From Brevibacterium limosum (GTDB lineage Bacteria; Actinomycetota; Actinomycetes; Actinomycetales; Brevibacteriaceae): a DNA stretch of 64,000 nt. This document shows, piece by piece, positions 8,230-16,696 of this stretch. Positions within the stretch are counted from its first letter, which is position 1. Each line of letters begins with the position of its first letter. The DNA lies in the NCBI RefSeq assembly GCF_011617705.1, contig NZ_CP050154.1, forward strand, positions 1,922,001-1,986,000, written 5' to 3'. Under the pieces are notes generated by a model that was not told the DNA's origin, did no database searches, and saw only the letters and a program-made list of their open reading frames with translations. The translations under genes and the position numbers were made by a program.

Positions 8230-9768
8230 ATGGCTGAGTCAGCAGGCAGAGATCGCCGAGGCGGCAGCCGCGGACACGACGGCAATCGCGGACAGCGCCG
8301 AGGCGGTCCCCGAGACACCGCCCGACGCGGCGGGCCCGGCCGCGGACGAGGCGATCGAGACCGCGCACCGCAGGATCGCGGAACACCGCATGCCGAACGG
8401 GCGGGCAAGAACCTGCCGCGGCGCATCGCCTGGGAAGTCCTCCTCGACGTGGCGACGAAAGACGCCTACGCGAACCTGCTGCTGCCTGCCAAACTCGCCC
8501 GCACCCATATGGGCGCTCAGGACGCCGCCTTCACGACCGAACTCACCTACGGTGCCCTGCGCCGACAGAAGTTCTACGATGCGGTCATCGAAATCGCCTC
8601 ATCCCGCGCCATCGACAAGATCGATCCCGAACCCCTGGCCGCGATGCGCCTCGGCGCCCACCAGCTGCTGTCGATGCGCGTGCCGAACCATGCGGCACTG
8701 TCCGAGACCGTGGCTGTGGTCAAACGCTCCGCGGCGAAGACCGCCGGATTCGTCAACGCCGTGCTCCGGCGCATCTCGGAAGCCGAACCCGCCGTTTGGC
8801 TCGACCGCGTCACCGCCGAGGCATCGGAGACCACGCGGCTGGCCATCGAACACTCCCATCCCGAATGGGTCGTGCGCTCCCTCACCCAGGCACTCAAGGG
8901 ACACGGCCGCGACGCCGCCGAACTCGAAGCGCTCCTCGCAGCCGACAACGCACCCGCGAAGGTCGGTGTGTCCGCCCTGCCCGGGCTCATCGACCGCAGC
9001 GAACTGCCGGGAGAGCCCACCCCGCTGTCACCGATCGGCGTCACCCTGGACACCGCGGTGCCGCGGGACGTCGCAGCCGTGGCCGACGGACGCGCCCGCG
9101 TCCAGGACGAAGGATCGGCCCTCGTCGCCCTCGCCCTGGCCGAGGTCGAAGCGCCCACCGGAACCTGGGCCGACCTGTGCGCCGGACCCGGCGGCAAGGC
9201 CGCCGTCCTCGGTGCCGCTGCCGCCGGCGAAGCGACGACGCTGGATGCCTTCGACTCCAGCGAGCACCGCGTCGACCTCGTCCGCGACTCCACCCAGGCA
9301 CTGACCAACGTCACCGCCGCCATCCGCGACGGACGCGAGGCCCGCGGGCCCTACTCGAAGATCCTCGTCGACGTGCCCTGCTCCGGGCTCGGCGCGCTGC
9401 GCCGTCGCCCCGAAGCCCGCTACCGCAGACGGCCCGAAGACATCACGGCCCTGACCGGACTGCAGCGCGAACTGCTCGCCGCAGCCCTCGACGCGTGCGC
9501 GCCCGGGGGAGTGGTCGCCTACTCGACCTGCTCCCCGCACTATGCCGAGACCGTGCTCATCGTCGACGAAGTGCTGCGGCTGCGCACCAAGTCCGGTACC
9601 GCGGACATCGAGATCCTCGACACCCCGGCCGTGCTGTCGGCGATCACCGGCACCGAGGCGGAATCGTTCGCCTCGGTGACCCGGGACGGAGGACGATACG
9701 CTCAGCTCTGGCCCCACGTGCACAACAGCGACGGAATGTTCCTGGTCCTCCTGCGAAAGGCGAAATGA
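8230..9768 (+). CDS. rsmB: 16S rRNA (cytosine-C5) methyltransferase, RsmB/Sun family
   Basis: RsmB-type enzymes methylate C967 (E. coli numbering) of 16S rRNA using SAM. Residues 1-50 form a Gly/Arg-rich disordered tail (RRGGSRGHDGNRGQRRGG), possibly an RNA-binding extension. A NusB-like helical domain follows (RIAWEVLLDVATKDAYANLLL onward). The catalytic Rossmann domain has ADLCAGPGGKAAVLG as SAM motif I. Motif IV VDVPCSGLGALRRRPEARYR and motif VI AYSTCSPHYAETV supply the two conserved cysteines. At 512 residues it is longer than E. coli RsmB because of the tail. It lies between fmt and rpe with almost no gaps. Confidence 0.94.
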   Translation: MAESAGRDRRGGSRGHDGNRGQRRGGPRDTARRGGPGRGRGDRDRAPQDRGTPHAERAGKNLPRRIAWEVLLDVATKDAYANLLLPAKLARTHMGAQDAAFTTELTYGALRRQKFYDAVIEIASSRAIDKIDPEPLAAMRLGAHQLLSMRVPNHAALSETVAVVKRSAAKTAGFVNAVLRRISEAEPAVWLDRVTAEASETTRLAIEHSHPEWVVRSLTQALKGHGRDAAELEALLAADNAPAKVGVSALPGLIDRSELPGEPTPLSPIGVTLDTAVPRDVAAVADGRARVQDEGSALVALALAEVEAPTGTWADLCAGPGGKAAVLGAAAAGEATTLDAFDSSEHRVDLVRDSTQALTNVTAAIRDGREARGPYSKILVDVPCSGLGALRRRPEARYRRRPEDITALTGLQRELLAAALDACAPGGVVAYSTCSPHYAETVLIVDEVLRLRTKSGTADIEILDTPAVLSAITGTEAESFASVTRDGGRYAQLWPHVHNSDGMFLVLLRKAK

Positions 9769-9771
9769 CCC

Positions 9772-10434
9772 ATGCCCATCGACATCAACCCCTCCATCCT
9801 GTCCTCGGACTTCTCCGATCTGCGTGGTGAGCTTACGAAGATCAGCACCGCCGATATGGCCCATATCGACGTCATGGACAACCATTTCGTCCCGAATCTC
9901 ACCTTCGGCCCGCCCGTCGTCGAACGCATCCGGGCGATCTCTCCGATTCCGCTCGACGCCCATCTCATGATCGCCGACGCCGATCGCAACGCACCCGTGT
10001 ACGCGGAGATCGGCTGCGCCTCGGTGACCTTCCACGCCGAGGCAGCCGCCGCCCCCGTCCGCCTGGCCCGGGAGCTGCGCCGCCTCGGAGCGAAGGCGAG
10101 CCTCGCACTCAAACCGGCCACCCCGATCGAACCCTTCATCGACCTCCTCGGCGAGTTCGACCAGATCCTCATCATGACCGTCGAGCCCGGGTTCGGCGGT
10201 CAGAAGTTCCTCGACGTGTGCCTGCCGAAGATCGCTCGGACCCGCGAGGCCATCTCGGCCTCCGGACTCGAGATCAGGCTGCAGGTCGACGGGGGCGTCT
10301 CCGCATCGACGATCGACCGAGTCGTCGACGCCGGAGCCGACGTCCTCGTGGCCGGCTCCGCCGTCTACGGCGCCGAGGATGCCGCAGCGGCCATCAGTCA
10401 GCTGCGCACCCTCGCCGACGCACACACCCACTGA
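9772..10434 (+). CDS. rpe: Ribulose-phosphate 3-epimerase
   Basis: Rpe interconverts ribulose-5-phosphate and xylulose-5-phosphate in the pentose phosphate pathway. The 220-residue TIM barrel shows the family blocks [13 protein letters not shown] (residues 4-16, first metal-site Asp region), [17 protein letters not shown] (metal His and Asp), LDAHLMI and the loop [42 protein letters not shown] completes the phosphate and metal site. The ATG lies three bases after the rsmB stop. A hairpin follows, so it likely ends this transcription unit. Confidence 0.96.
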   Translation: MPIDINPSILSSDFSDLRGELTKISTADMAHIDVMDNHFVPNLTFGPPVVERIRAISPIPLDAHLMIADADRNAPVYAEIGCASVTFHAEAAAAPVRLARELRRLGAKASLALKPATPIEPFIDLLGEFDQILIMTVEPGFGGQKFLDVCLPKIARTREAISASGLEIRLQVDGGVSASTIDRVVDAGADVLVAGSAVYGAEDAAAAISQLRTLADAHTH

Positions 10435-10441
10435 CCGATCC

Positions 10442-10464
10442 GGGCCGGATGAACTCACCGGCCC
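10442..10464 (+). terminator. Short hairpin after rpe
   Basis: GGGCCGG (10442-10448) pairs with CCGGCCC (10458-10464) around a nine-base loop, between rpe and pnuC. There is no T-tract. It is a possible weak terminator and could allow read-through into pnuC. Confidence 0.45.
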
Positions 10465-10484
10465 ACACCTGAAGAGAGCCTGCG

Positions 10485-11150
10485 ATGGACCTGTTCGACT
10501 GGTTGAACACCCCGGCATTCGAACTGCTGGGCAAACCCGTGCCGTACTCCGACCTGTTCGGAAACATCTGTGCCCTGGCCACGGTCGTCCTCGCGCTGCG
10601 CCGGAACATCCTGTCCTGGCCGGTGCAGATTCTGGGCTCCATCCTCCTCTTCTCCGCCAGCCTGTCCGCCGGCCTCGGCGGCAACGCCTCCCGGCAGGTC
10701 GTCATCATCGTCGCCGCGATCTGGGGATGGACGCAATGGAAGAAGTCCAAGGCCGCCGCCGGCGAAGTCCTCGTCCGCTGGGCCACCTGGAAGGAACGGG
10801 CGATCCTGCTCGCGGCTCTCGTCATCGGCACGGGAGTCTTCGGCTGGGTCCTCGCCCTGGGCGGGTGGTCCTGGAACCCGTACCCCGACGCGTACATCTT
10901 CATCGGCTCGATCGTGGCCATGTACGCCCAGGGCCGGGCCATCGTCGAATTCTGGTTCGTCTGGCTCGCCGTCGACCTCGTCGGCATCCCCCTGGCGATC
11001 TCCGGCGGACTCGTCTTCTCCGGAGCCGTGTACCTGTTCTTCCTCGTCATGGTCGTCCTCGGACTCATCGACTGGTCGAAGCGCTCACGCCAGACGATCT
11101 CGGCGCCCCACCGTCCGGCCACCGATATCGGCCGCGACCCCGAGGACTGA
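10485..11150 (+). CDS. pnuC: PnuC-type nicotinamide riboside transporter
   Basis: PnuC proteins import vitamins, classically nicotinamide riboside, by facilitated diffusion trapped by phosphorylation. The 221-residue protein has about seven hydrophobic helices, basic loops (WTQWKKSK, WATWKER) and the family-typical helix with WFVWLAVDLVGIPLAI near residue 145, followed by LFFLVMVVLGLIDWSKR at the C-terminus. The segment WNPYPDAYIFIGSIVAMYAQG matches the PnuC central region. The vitamin cannot be read from sequence, since relatives transport riboflavin or thiamine, and no linked kinase gene is present in the window. Start is ATG 10485, with a GAAGAGAG-like site upstream. Confidence 0.88.
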   Translation: MDLFDWLNTPAFELLGKPVPYSDLFGNICALATVVLALRRNILSWPVQILGSILLFSASLSAGLGGNASRQVVIIVAAIWGWTQWKKSKAAAGEVLVRWATWKERAILLAALVIGTGVFGWVLALGGWSWNPYPDAYIFIGSIVAMYAQGRAIVEFWFVWLAVDLVGIPLAISGGLVFSGAVYLFFLVMVVLGLIDWSKRSRQTISAPHRPATDIGRDPED

Positions 11151-11157
11151 CACTCAC

Positions 11158-11224
11158 CGACCGCAGCGCCGGTGCGAGCCGGCCCGCGGCGTTTTGGAAC
11201 ATGAGACCCCGAATGCTGCGGTCG
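11158..11224 (+). terminator. Inverted repeats between pnuC and hisE
   Basis: A small hairpin, GCCGG (11168-11172) with CCGGC (11179-11183), is followed by CCGCGGCGTTTT. An outer 10-bp inverted repeat, CGACCGCAGC (11158-11167) and GCTGCGGTCG (11215-11224), encloses it with a 47-base loop. Either could terminate pnuC transcription. The outer pair ends 12 bases before the hisE -10 hexamer. Confidence 0.4.
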
Positions 11225-11236
11225 ATGAGGATGCAT

Positions 11237-11248
11237 TAGGCTGGAGAA
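11237..11248 (+). promoter_or_regulatory. Leaderless promoter for hisE
   Basis: TAGGCT at 11237-11242 is followed by six bases and then GTG 11249. This would start the his-trp transcription unit without a 5' leader. GGAG lies only two bases from the start codon, too close to serve as a Shine-Dalgarno site. Confidence 0.65.
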
Positions 11249-11512
11249 GTGAAGACCTTTGAGACTCTCTACGCCGAACTCCAGCAGAAATCCCTCGATC
11301 GACCGGCCGGTTCGAAGACCGTGGCCGAACTCGACGCCGGAGTCCATGCGATCGGCAAGAAGGTCGTGGAAGAGGCCGCCGAAGTGTGGATGGCCGCCGA
11401 ATACGAAACCGAGGAAGAGCTCGCCGAGGAGATCTCGCAGCTGCTCTACCACCTGCAGGTGATGATGATCGCCAAGGGACTGACCCTCGACGACGTCAAC
11501 ACCCACCTCTGA
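11249..11512 (+). CDS. hisE: Phosphoribosyl-ATP pyrophosphatase
   Basis: HisE hydrolyses phosphoribosyl-ATP to phosphoribosyl-AMP, the second step of histidine synthesis. The 87-residue all-alpha protein shows the MazG-like metal-binding pattern: [20 protein letters not shown] (residues about 30-49) with the EExxE-type glutamates, then a second acidic helix and [19 protein letters not shown]. HisE is separate from HisI here, as is usual in actinobacteria; hisI lies 4.8 kb downstream. It starts at GTG 11249 behind a leaderless-type promoter. hisG follows after 53 bases. Confidence 0.95.
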   Translation: MKTFETLYAELQQKSLDRPAGSKTVAELDAGVHAIGKKVVEEAAEVWMAAEYETEEELAEEISQLLYHLQVMMIAKGLTLDDVNTHL

Positions 11513-11565
11513 GACCCTCCCACGAACCCGACCGACCCGACGCCATCGAACTCCAAAGGGACCCC

Positions 11566-12405
11566 ATGCTGCGTGTAGCCGTGCCCAACAAGGGCGCACT
11601 GTCCGAAGCCGCCTCCGACATGCTCAGCGAGGCCGGATACTCCACTCGACGCGGAACCAAGACACTGGTCCATCAGGACGAAGTGAACGGAGTCGAGTTC
11701 TTCTACCTGCGCCCCCGCGACATCGCCATCTACGTCGGCTCCGGCATCCTCGACGCCGGAATCACCGGCCGTGACCTGCTGCTCGAATCGCAGGCCGAAG
11801 CCGACGATGTGCTCGGGCTCGGATTCGGCGCCTCCCGCTTCTTCTACGCCGGCACCACCGGCTCCTTCACCTCACCCGACCAGTTGGCCGGCGCCCGCAT
11901 CGCCACGAGCTTCCCGAACCTCGTCGACGCCGACCTGCAGCGACGCGGAATCCCCGCGACGACCGTGCAGCTCGACGGAGCGATCGAGGTCTCCATCCAG
12001 CTCGGAGTCGCCGACGCCATCGCCGATGTCGTCGAAACCGGTTCCACCCTGCGCGCCGCGGGTCTCGAGACCTTCGGCGAGCCGCTGCTCGAATCCGAAG
12101 GCGTGCTCATCCAGCGCGCCGGAGCCGAATCCCGCATCGGCGTGCTCAAACGCCGCCTCGAATCGGTCATGGTCGCCCGCCAGTACGTGCTCGTCGACTA
12201 CAACATCGAACACCGACTGGTGCCCGAAGCGATCTCGCTGACCCCGGGACTCGAATCCCCGACCGTGTCGCCGCTGCAGGAGACCGGTTGGGTCGCCGTG
12301 CGCGTCATGGTCGAAGCGAAGGAAGTCAACAACGTCATGGACCGACTCTACGGAGTCGGCGCCCGTGCGATCCTGGTGACGAACATTGGCGCCTGCCGAA
12401 TCTGA
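11566..12405 (+). CDS. hisG: ATP phosphoribosyltransferase, long form
   Basis: HisG condenses ATP with PRPP, the committed step of histidine synthesis. The 279-residue length marks the long form, with two catalytic lobes plus a C-terminal regulatory ACT-like domain that binds histidine. Visible blocks are MLRVAVPNKGALSE at the N-terminus, FFYLRPRDIAIYVGSGILDAGITG, and the PRPP loop DAIADVVETGSTLRAAGL near residue 150. The C-terminal domain (ISLTPGLESPTVSPLQETGWVAVRVMV onward) closes with GARAILVTNIGACRI. Start ATG 11566 has AAAGGG upstream. The next gene overlaps its end by 20 bases. Confidence 0.95.
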   Translation: MLRVAVPNKGALSEAASDMLSEAGYSTRRGTKTLVHQDEVNGVEFFYLRPRDIAIYVGSGILDAGITGRDLLLESQAEADDVLGLGFGASRFFYAGTTGSFTSPDQLAGARIATSFPNLVDADLQRRGIPATTVQLDGAIEVSIQLGVADAIADVVETGSTLRAAGLETFGEPLLESEGVLIQRAGAESRIGVLKRRLESVMVARQYVLVDYNIEHRLVPEAISLTPGLESPTVSPLQETGWVAVRVMVEAKEVNNVMDRLYGVGARAILVTNIGACRI

Positions 12406-12847
12406 TCTCGCCGTGTTCCGGCCCCGACAGGTGCGCATCATCAGCATCGTCGGTGCCATCGCCGTGACCGCCGGGTTCGCGGTCCTGTCCGTGGCGCTGT
12501 TCGTCGTGGACTGGGAACCGTGGACCGTGCTCGACATGGTATGGATGAACCTGCTGGGCATCCTCTTCGGAGCCGCCCTGCTGCGCATCTCGGATATCCA
12601 GGCTCGGCCCACCGAGGAGGGACTGGTGGTCAAGAACATGGTGCGCACCCGCCGGTTCGACTGGGGGCAGATCCTCGGAGTGACGTTCTCACCCGTCGGT
12701 GACGACCCCTGGCCCTCGCTGGACCTCACCGACGGCACCACCTACGCGGTGATGGCGATCCAGCATGCCGACGGTCCCCGCGCCCATGCGGAGGTCGCAC
12801 GATTGCGTATGCTCGTCAGCAGACGCACCCACTTCAAGGAGGATTAG
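12386..12847 (+). CDS. PH-domain membrane protein next to hisG
   Basis: This 153-residue protein has two N-terminal transmembrane helices (IISIVGAIAVTAGFAVLSVAL and WMNLLGILFGAALL). A soluble beta-rich domain follows (ARPTEEGLVVKNMVRTRRFDWGQILGVTF), resembling the bacterial PH-like family common in actinobacteria. I infer a membrane-anchored accessory protein; no catalytic motif is visible. In several actinobacteria a gene of this type directly follows hisG, so the position is characteristic. The reading frame opens at TTG 12386, inside hisG, with GTG 12413 as an equally possible start. The stop lies two bases before the next ATG. Confidence 0.8.
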   Translation: MAPAESDLAVFRPRQVRIISIVGAIAVTAGFAVLSVALFVVDWEPWTVLDMVWMNLLGILFGAALLRISDIQARPTEEGLVVKNMVRTRRFDWGQILGVTFSPVGDDPWPSLDLTDGTTYAVMAIQHADGPRAHAEVARLRMLVSRRTHFKED

Positions 12848-12849
12848 GA

Positions 12850-14055
12850 ATGGCGAACGAGACACCCGAGACCGAGTCGGCGCCCCTGACCGGATACACC
12901 GTGGTCGATCTCTCCCGAGCCCTGGCCGGCCCCCATGCGGGAATGATGTTCGGCGACCTCGGGGCGCGAGTGATCAAGGTCGAGAACCCCGGCAAGGGCG
13001 ATGATTCGCGGTCCTGGGGCCCTCCCTTCGTCGGCCCCGAGGACAACCCCCAGGCCACCTACTTCTTCTCCTGCAACCGCAACAAGGAATCCATCGCCCT
13101 CGACCTCAAATCCGAGACGGGCACGAACACGCTGACCGGACTCATCGCACGTGCCGATGTGCTCATCGAGAACTTCCGCTCCGGCGTCCTCGATCGGCTC
13201 GGCTTCTCCACCGCCCGATGCATGGAGATCAACCCGCGCCTGGTCATCCTCTCCATCACCGGCTTCGGCCACGACGGGCCGGAGGCCTCCCGCGCCGGCT
13301 ACGACCAGATCGCCCAGGGCGAGGCCGGACTGATGTCGCTGACCGGGTCCGGACCCGATGACATGCAGCGTGTGGGTGTGCCGATCGCCGATCTGCTCGC
13401 CGGGATCTACGGCTCCTTCGGCGTGCTGGCCGCTCTGCTCGAGCGCGAACGCACCGGCCAGGGCAAGGTCGTGCGCACCTCGCTCATCGCGGGAATGGTC
13501 GGCGTCCACGCCTTCCAGGGAACACGGGCGACCGTGGCCGGGCAGGAACCCCAGCCGGGCGGCAACCACCACCCGTCGCTGTCGCCGTACGGACTCTTCA
13601 ACTGCCGCGACGGCGCCGTGCAGATCTCCGTGGGCAACGAGAACCTGTGGCAGAAGTTCTGCGCCGCCTTCGACATCGACCCCGCCACCGAAGGTCTGGC
13701 CGACAACGCCTCACGCGTGGCCAACCGGCCGGAACTCATCGAACTCATCGAAGACCGCTTCTCCGCCTTCGACGCAGCCGATCTGCTCGCCAAGCTCACC
13801 GAGGCGGGAATCCCGTCCGGCACTGTCCGCAGCCTGCCCGAGGTCTACCAGTGGGAGCAGGCGCTCAGCCAGGGACTCAAGGTCTCCGTCGACCACCCGG
13901 TGCTCGGCGACATCGATCTGCCCGGACCGCCACTGCGCTTCTTCGACGCCGGCGCCTCCGGCGAGGTCGAAACCACTCGCACCGCCCACGACGCCCCGCC
14001 GCTGCTGGACGAAGACGCGGACTCCATCGTGGCGTGGCTCGCCGACGGAAACTGA
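12850..14055 (+). CDS. CaiB/BaiF family (class III) CoA transferase
   Basis: Class III CoA transferases move CoA between acyl donors and acceptors through an aspartyl-CoA thioester. The 401-residue protein opens TGYTVVDLSRALAGPHAGMMFGDLGARVIKVE, the standard CoA-binding start. The catalytic Asp lies in RAGYDQIAQGEAGL (D152). NFRSGVLDRLGF and the C-terminal ATEGLADNASRVANRPEL are typical. Substrate cannot be predicted. It is followed after 11 bases by an acyl-CoA carboxyltransferase gene, and both are embedded between hisG and hisF. The pairing hints at a shared acyl-CoA route. Confidence 0.92.
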   Translation: MANETPETESAPLTGYTVVDLSRALAGPHAGMMFGDLGARVIKVENPGKGDDSRSWGPPFVGPEDNPQATYFFSCNRNKESIALDLKSETGTNTLTGLIARADVLIENFRSGVLDRLGFSTARCMEINPRLVILSITGFGHDGPEASRAGYDQIAQGEAGLMSLTGSGPDDMQRVGVPIADLLAGIYGSFGVLAALLERERTGQGKVVRTSLIAGMVGVHAFQGTRATVAGQEPQPGGNHHPSLSPYGLFNCRDGAVQISVGNENLWQKFCAAFDIDPATEGLADNASRVANRPELIELIEDRFSAFDAADLLAKLTEAGIPSGTVRSLPEVYQWEQALSQGLKVSVDHPVLGDIDLPGPPLRFFDAGASGEVETTRTAHDAPPLLDEDADSIVAWLADGN

Positions 14056-14066
14056 ACGGGACCGTC

Positions 14067-15569
14067 ATGACGCGTCTGAACGCATACGAACTCGTCGACA
14101 TCGTCCTCGACCAAGGATCCTTCCTGTCCTGGGACTCCACGCCCATCCGACCGGCCGGCGGGATCTCCGCAGACTATGCCGCGGAACTCGATGCCGCGGC
14201 GCAGAAGTCCGGAGTCGACGAAGCCATCATCACCGGTGAAGGCACCATCGACGGCCGCCGGGTGGCCGTGGTCGCCGGCGAATTCCGGTTCCTCGCCGGC
14301 TCCATCGGCGTGGCCGCGGCCGAACGCCTCGTCGACGCCATCGAACGCGCCACCCTCGAGGGACTGCCCCTGTTGGCCGGACCCGCCTCGGGAGGCACCC
14401 GCATGCAGGAAGGCACCATCGCCTTCCTGTCGATGGTGAAGATCACCAACGCCGTCATCGCCCACCGCAAGGCCGGACTGCCCTACCTCGTCTACCTGCG
14501 CCATCCCACCACCGGAGGGGTCTTCGCCTCCTGGGGATCGCTGGGGCATGTCACCGTGGCCGAACCCGGGTCCCTCATCGGGTTCCTCGGCCCCCGAGTG
14601 TTCGAGGCCATCTACGGAGAGAAGTTCCCGGAGAACGTGCAGACCGGGGAGAACCTGCACAAGATGGGCATCGTCGACGCCGTCATCGGTCCCGAACGCA
14701 TCGCCGGCACCGTCTCCCGCGTCCTCGATGTGCTCATGGGCGGCAAGGAGGTCCCGGGCCAGGTGCCGGATCCGGACACCGCACCGGCCACCGTCGATCC
14801 GACCTCCGATGCCTGGGCCGCGATCACCAGCTCGCGTCGCCCCGAACGCCCCGGAGTCCGTGACCTGCTGCGGACCGCCGCGAACACCGTCCTGCCGCTC
14901 AACGGCACCGGGGAAGGGGAGAAGGATCCCGGACTGCTGCTGGCCCTGGCGAAGTTCGGTTCCGCGCCGTGCATCGTCCTCGGCCAGGACCGCTTCCGGC
15001 AGGACTCCCGTGCCCCGATGGGGCCGGCGGCCCTGCGTGAGGCCAGGCGCGGAATGCGGTTGGCCGCAGAACTGCACCTGCCGCTCGTGACCGTCATCGA
15101 CACCCCCGGTGCGGCCCTGTCGAAGGAAGCCGAAGAAGGCGGAATAGCCGGCGAGATCGCCCGCAGCCTCGCCGACCTCGCGAACCTCGACGCCCCGTCC
15201 GTCTCGCTCATCCTCGGTGAGGGATCCGGGGGAGGGGCACTGGCACTCATCCCCACCGACCGGGTGCTCAGCGCCGAACACGGCTGGCTCTCGCCCCTGC
15301 CGCCCGAGGGTGCATCGGCGATCGTGCATCGCACCACCGAGAGGGCCGCCGAGATGGCGCAGAGTCAGGGCGTGCACGCGCCCATGCTGCAGGCCAGCGG
15401 AGTCGTCGACCGGATCATCGCCGAACACCCCGATGCCAGCGACGAACCTCTCGACTTCGTCGCCCGGGTCGGACAGACACTCGAATACGAACTCATCTCG
15501 CTCATGCGCGAACCGTCGGCCAGGCGCCTGGCCCGCCGAATGGATCGCTACCGGGGCCTGGGAATCTAG
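14067..15569 (+). CDS. Acyl-CoA carboxylase carboxyltransferase, fused beta/alpha (AccD-AccA type)
   Basis: This 500-residue crotonase-fold protein joins both carboxyltransferase halves in one chain. The N-terminal half resembles AccD (ITGEGTIDGRRVAVVAGEFRF, LLAGPASGGTRMQEGTIAF, HPTTGGVFASWGSLGHVTVAEPG). The C-terminal half resembles AccA (GQDRFRQDSRAPMGPAALREARRGMRLA, VTVIDTPGAALSKEAEEGGIAGEIARS, GEGSGGGALAL). It would transfer carboxyl from biotin to acetyl-CoA or a related acyl-CoA. The N-terminal four-cysteine zinc finger of typical bacterial AccD is absent. No biotin carboxylase or carrier gene is near. Start ATG 14067 follows the CoA transferase; hisF begins nine bases after the stop. 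Confidence 0.9.
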   Translation: MTRLNAYELVDIVLDQGSFLSWDSTPIRPAGGISADYAAELDAAAQKSGVDEAIITGEGTIDGRRVAVVAGEFRFLAGSIGVAAAERLVDAIERATLEGLPLLAGPASGGTRMQEGTIAFLSMVKITNAVIAHRKAGLPYLVYLRHPTTGGVFASWGSLGHVTVAEPGSLIGFLGPRVFEAIYGEKFPENVQTGENLHKMGIVDAVIGPERIAGTVSRVLDVLMGGKEVPGQVPDPDTAPATVDPTSDAWAAITSSRRPERPGVRDLLRTAANTVLPLNGTGEGEKDPGLLLALAKFGSAPCIVLGQDRFRQDSRAPMGPAALREARRGMRLAAELHLPLVTVIDTPGAALSKEAEEGGIAGEIARSLADLANLDAPSVSLILGEGSGGGALALIPTDRVLSAEHGWLSPLPPEGASAIVHRTTERAAEMAQSQGVHAPMLQASGVVDRIIAEHPDASDEPLDFVARVGQTLEYELISLMREPSARRLARRMDRYRGLGI

Positions 15570-15578
15570 GAGGACTGC

Positions 15579-16343
15579 GTGGTAGCTGTCAGAGTCATCC
15601 CCTGTCTGGACGTCGACGGCGGACGCGTCGTCAAGGGAGTGAAGTTCGCCGACCTCAAGGACGCCGGCGACCCCGTCGAGCTCGCCCGCCGCTACGGCGA
15701 ATCCGGTGCCGACGAACTCACCTTCCTCGACGTCACGGCCAGCAGCGGTGACCGGGAGACCGTCCATGACGTCGTCCGCGCGTGCGCCGAAGAGGTCTTC
15801 ATCCCGCTGACCGTCGGCGGCGGCATCCGCAGCGTCGCCGACGTCGACCGTCTGCTGCGCGACGGAGCCGACAAGGTGTCGGTCAACACCTCGGCGGTGG
15901 CGAACCCGGAGCTCATCAGCGAGATCTCCCGACACTTCGGCAACCAGGTCCTCGTCCTGTCCCTCGACGCCCGTCGCACGCAGGGAACGAGCACGGAATC
16001 CGGATTCGAAGTCACCACCCGCGGCGGCAGAGAAGGAACGGGCCGATGCGCGATCGACTGGGTCCGGGAAGCCGCGGAGCGCGGGGTCGGCGAGATCCTG
16101 CTCAACTCCATCGACGCCGACGGCACACGTGAGGGCTTCGACCTCGAACTCATCAGTGCCGCCCGCGCCGCCGTCGACGTACCGCTCATCGCCTCGGGCG
16201 GAGCCGGCAAGGTCGAACACTTCGCTCCGGCGGTCGAAGCAGGAGCCGATGCGCTGCTGGCCGCCAGCGTCTTCCACTTCGGCACGCTGAGCATCGCCGA
16301 GGTCAAGGACGCACTGCGTTCGCAGGGAATCGACGTCCGATGA
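15579..16343 (+). CDS. hisF: Imidazole glycerol phosphate synthase, cyclase subunit
   Basis: HisF uses ammonia from HisH to form imidazole glycerol phosphate and AICAR, linking histidine and purine synthesis. The 254-residue TIM barrel opens [22 protein letters not shown], with the catalytic Asp near residue 11. The second catalytic Asp is in VLSLDARR near 130. Phosphate loops are [15 protein letters not shown] and [12 protein letters not shown]. Start GTG 15579 has AGGAGGA upstream. Its partner hisH is not in the window. The stop overlaps the hisI ATG. Confidence 0.96.
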   Translation: MVAVRVIPCLDVDGGRVVKGVKFADLKDAGDPVELARRYGESGADELTFLDVTASSGDRETVHDVVRACAEEVFIPLTVGGGIRSVADVDRLLRDGADKVSVNTSAVANPELISEISRHFGNQVLVLSLDARRTQGTSTESGFEVTTRGGREGTGRCAIDWVREAAERGVGEILLNSIDADGTREGFDLELISAARAAVDVPLIASGGAGKVEHFAPAVEAGADALLAASVFHFGTLSIAEVKDALRSQGIDVR

Positions 16344-16696
16344 GCAGCGATATCGACGCCACTCCGCACAACTGGCGGGAGATCATCGGACTGGGCGACG
16401 ACGGTCTCATCCCCGTCATCGTCCAAGAGGCCACGAGCCGCGAGGTGCTCATGCTCGCGTGGATGGACGTCGAAGCCGTCTCCCGCACACTGGAGACGAG
16501 GCGGGCCACCTACTGGTCGCGGTCCCGGCAGGAATACTGGGTGAAGGGGGAGACCTCCGGCCATGTCCAACATGTCCGCTCGCTCAGCCTCGACTGCGAT
16601 GCCGACGCCCTGCTCATGCTCGTCGACCAGACCGGACCCGCCTGCCATACGAACACCCCGACCTGCTTCACCGGAAGGACCATCAGTGTCGACTGA
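16340..16696 (+). CDS. hisI: Phosphoribosyl-AMP cyclohydrolase
   Basis: HisI opens the adenine ring of phosphoribosyl-AMP, the third histidine step. The 118-residue protein is monofunctional, without HisE. Zinc and magnesium ligands are visible in [27 protein letters not shown], with the metal-binding DCD and the downstream Cys-His-Cys set. Other marks are [17 protein letters not shown] and [21 protein letters not shown]. The ATG overlaps the hisF stop by four bases, and trpE begins inside its last 11 bases, coupling histidine to tryptophan gene expression. Confidence 0.96.
   Translation: MSSDIDATPHNWREIIGLGDDGLIPVIVQEATSREVLMLAWMDVEAVSRTLETRRATYWSRSRQEYWVKGETSGHVQHVRSLSLDCDADALLMLVDQTGPACHTNTPTCFTGRTISVD

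Noticed and set aside
13845..16277. 810-codon open frame on the minus strand
   Set aside because: It lies fully antisense to the CoA transferase, carboxyltransferase and hisF, all with clear motifs. Long antisense frames are expected in GC-rich coding DNA, and its translation has no recognisable domain.
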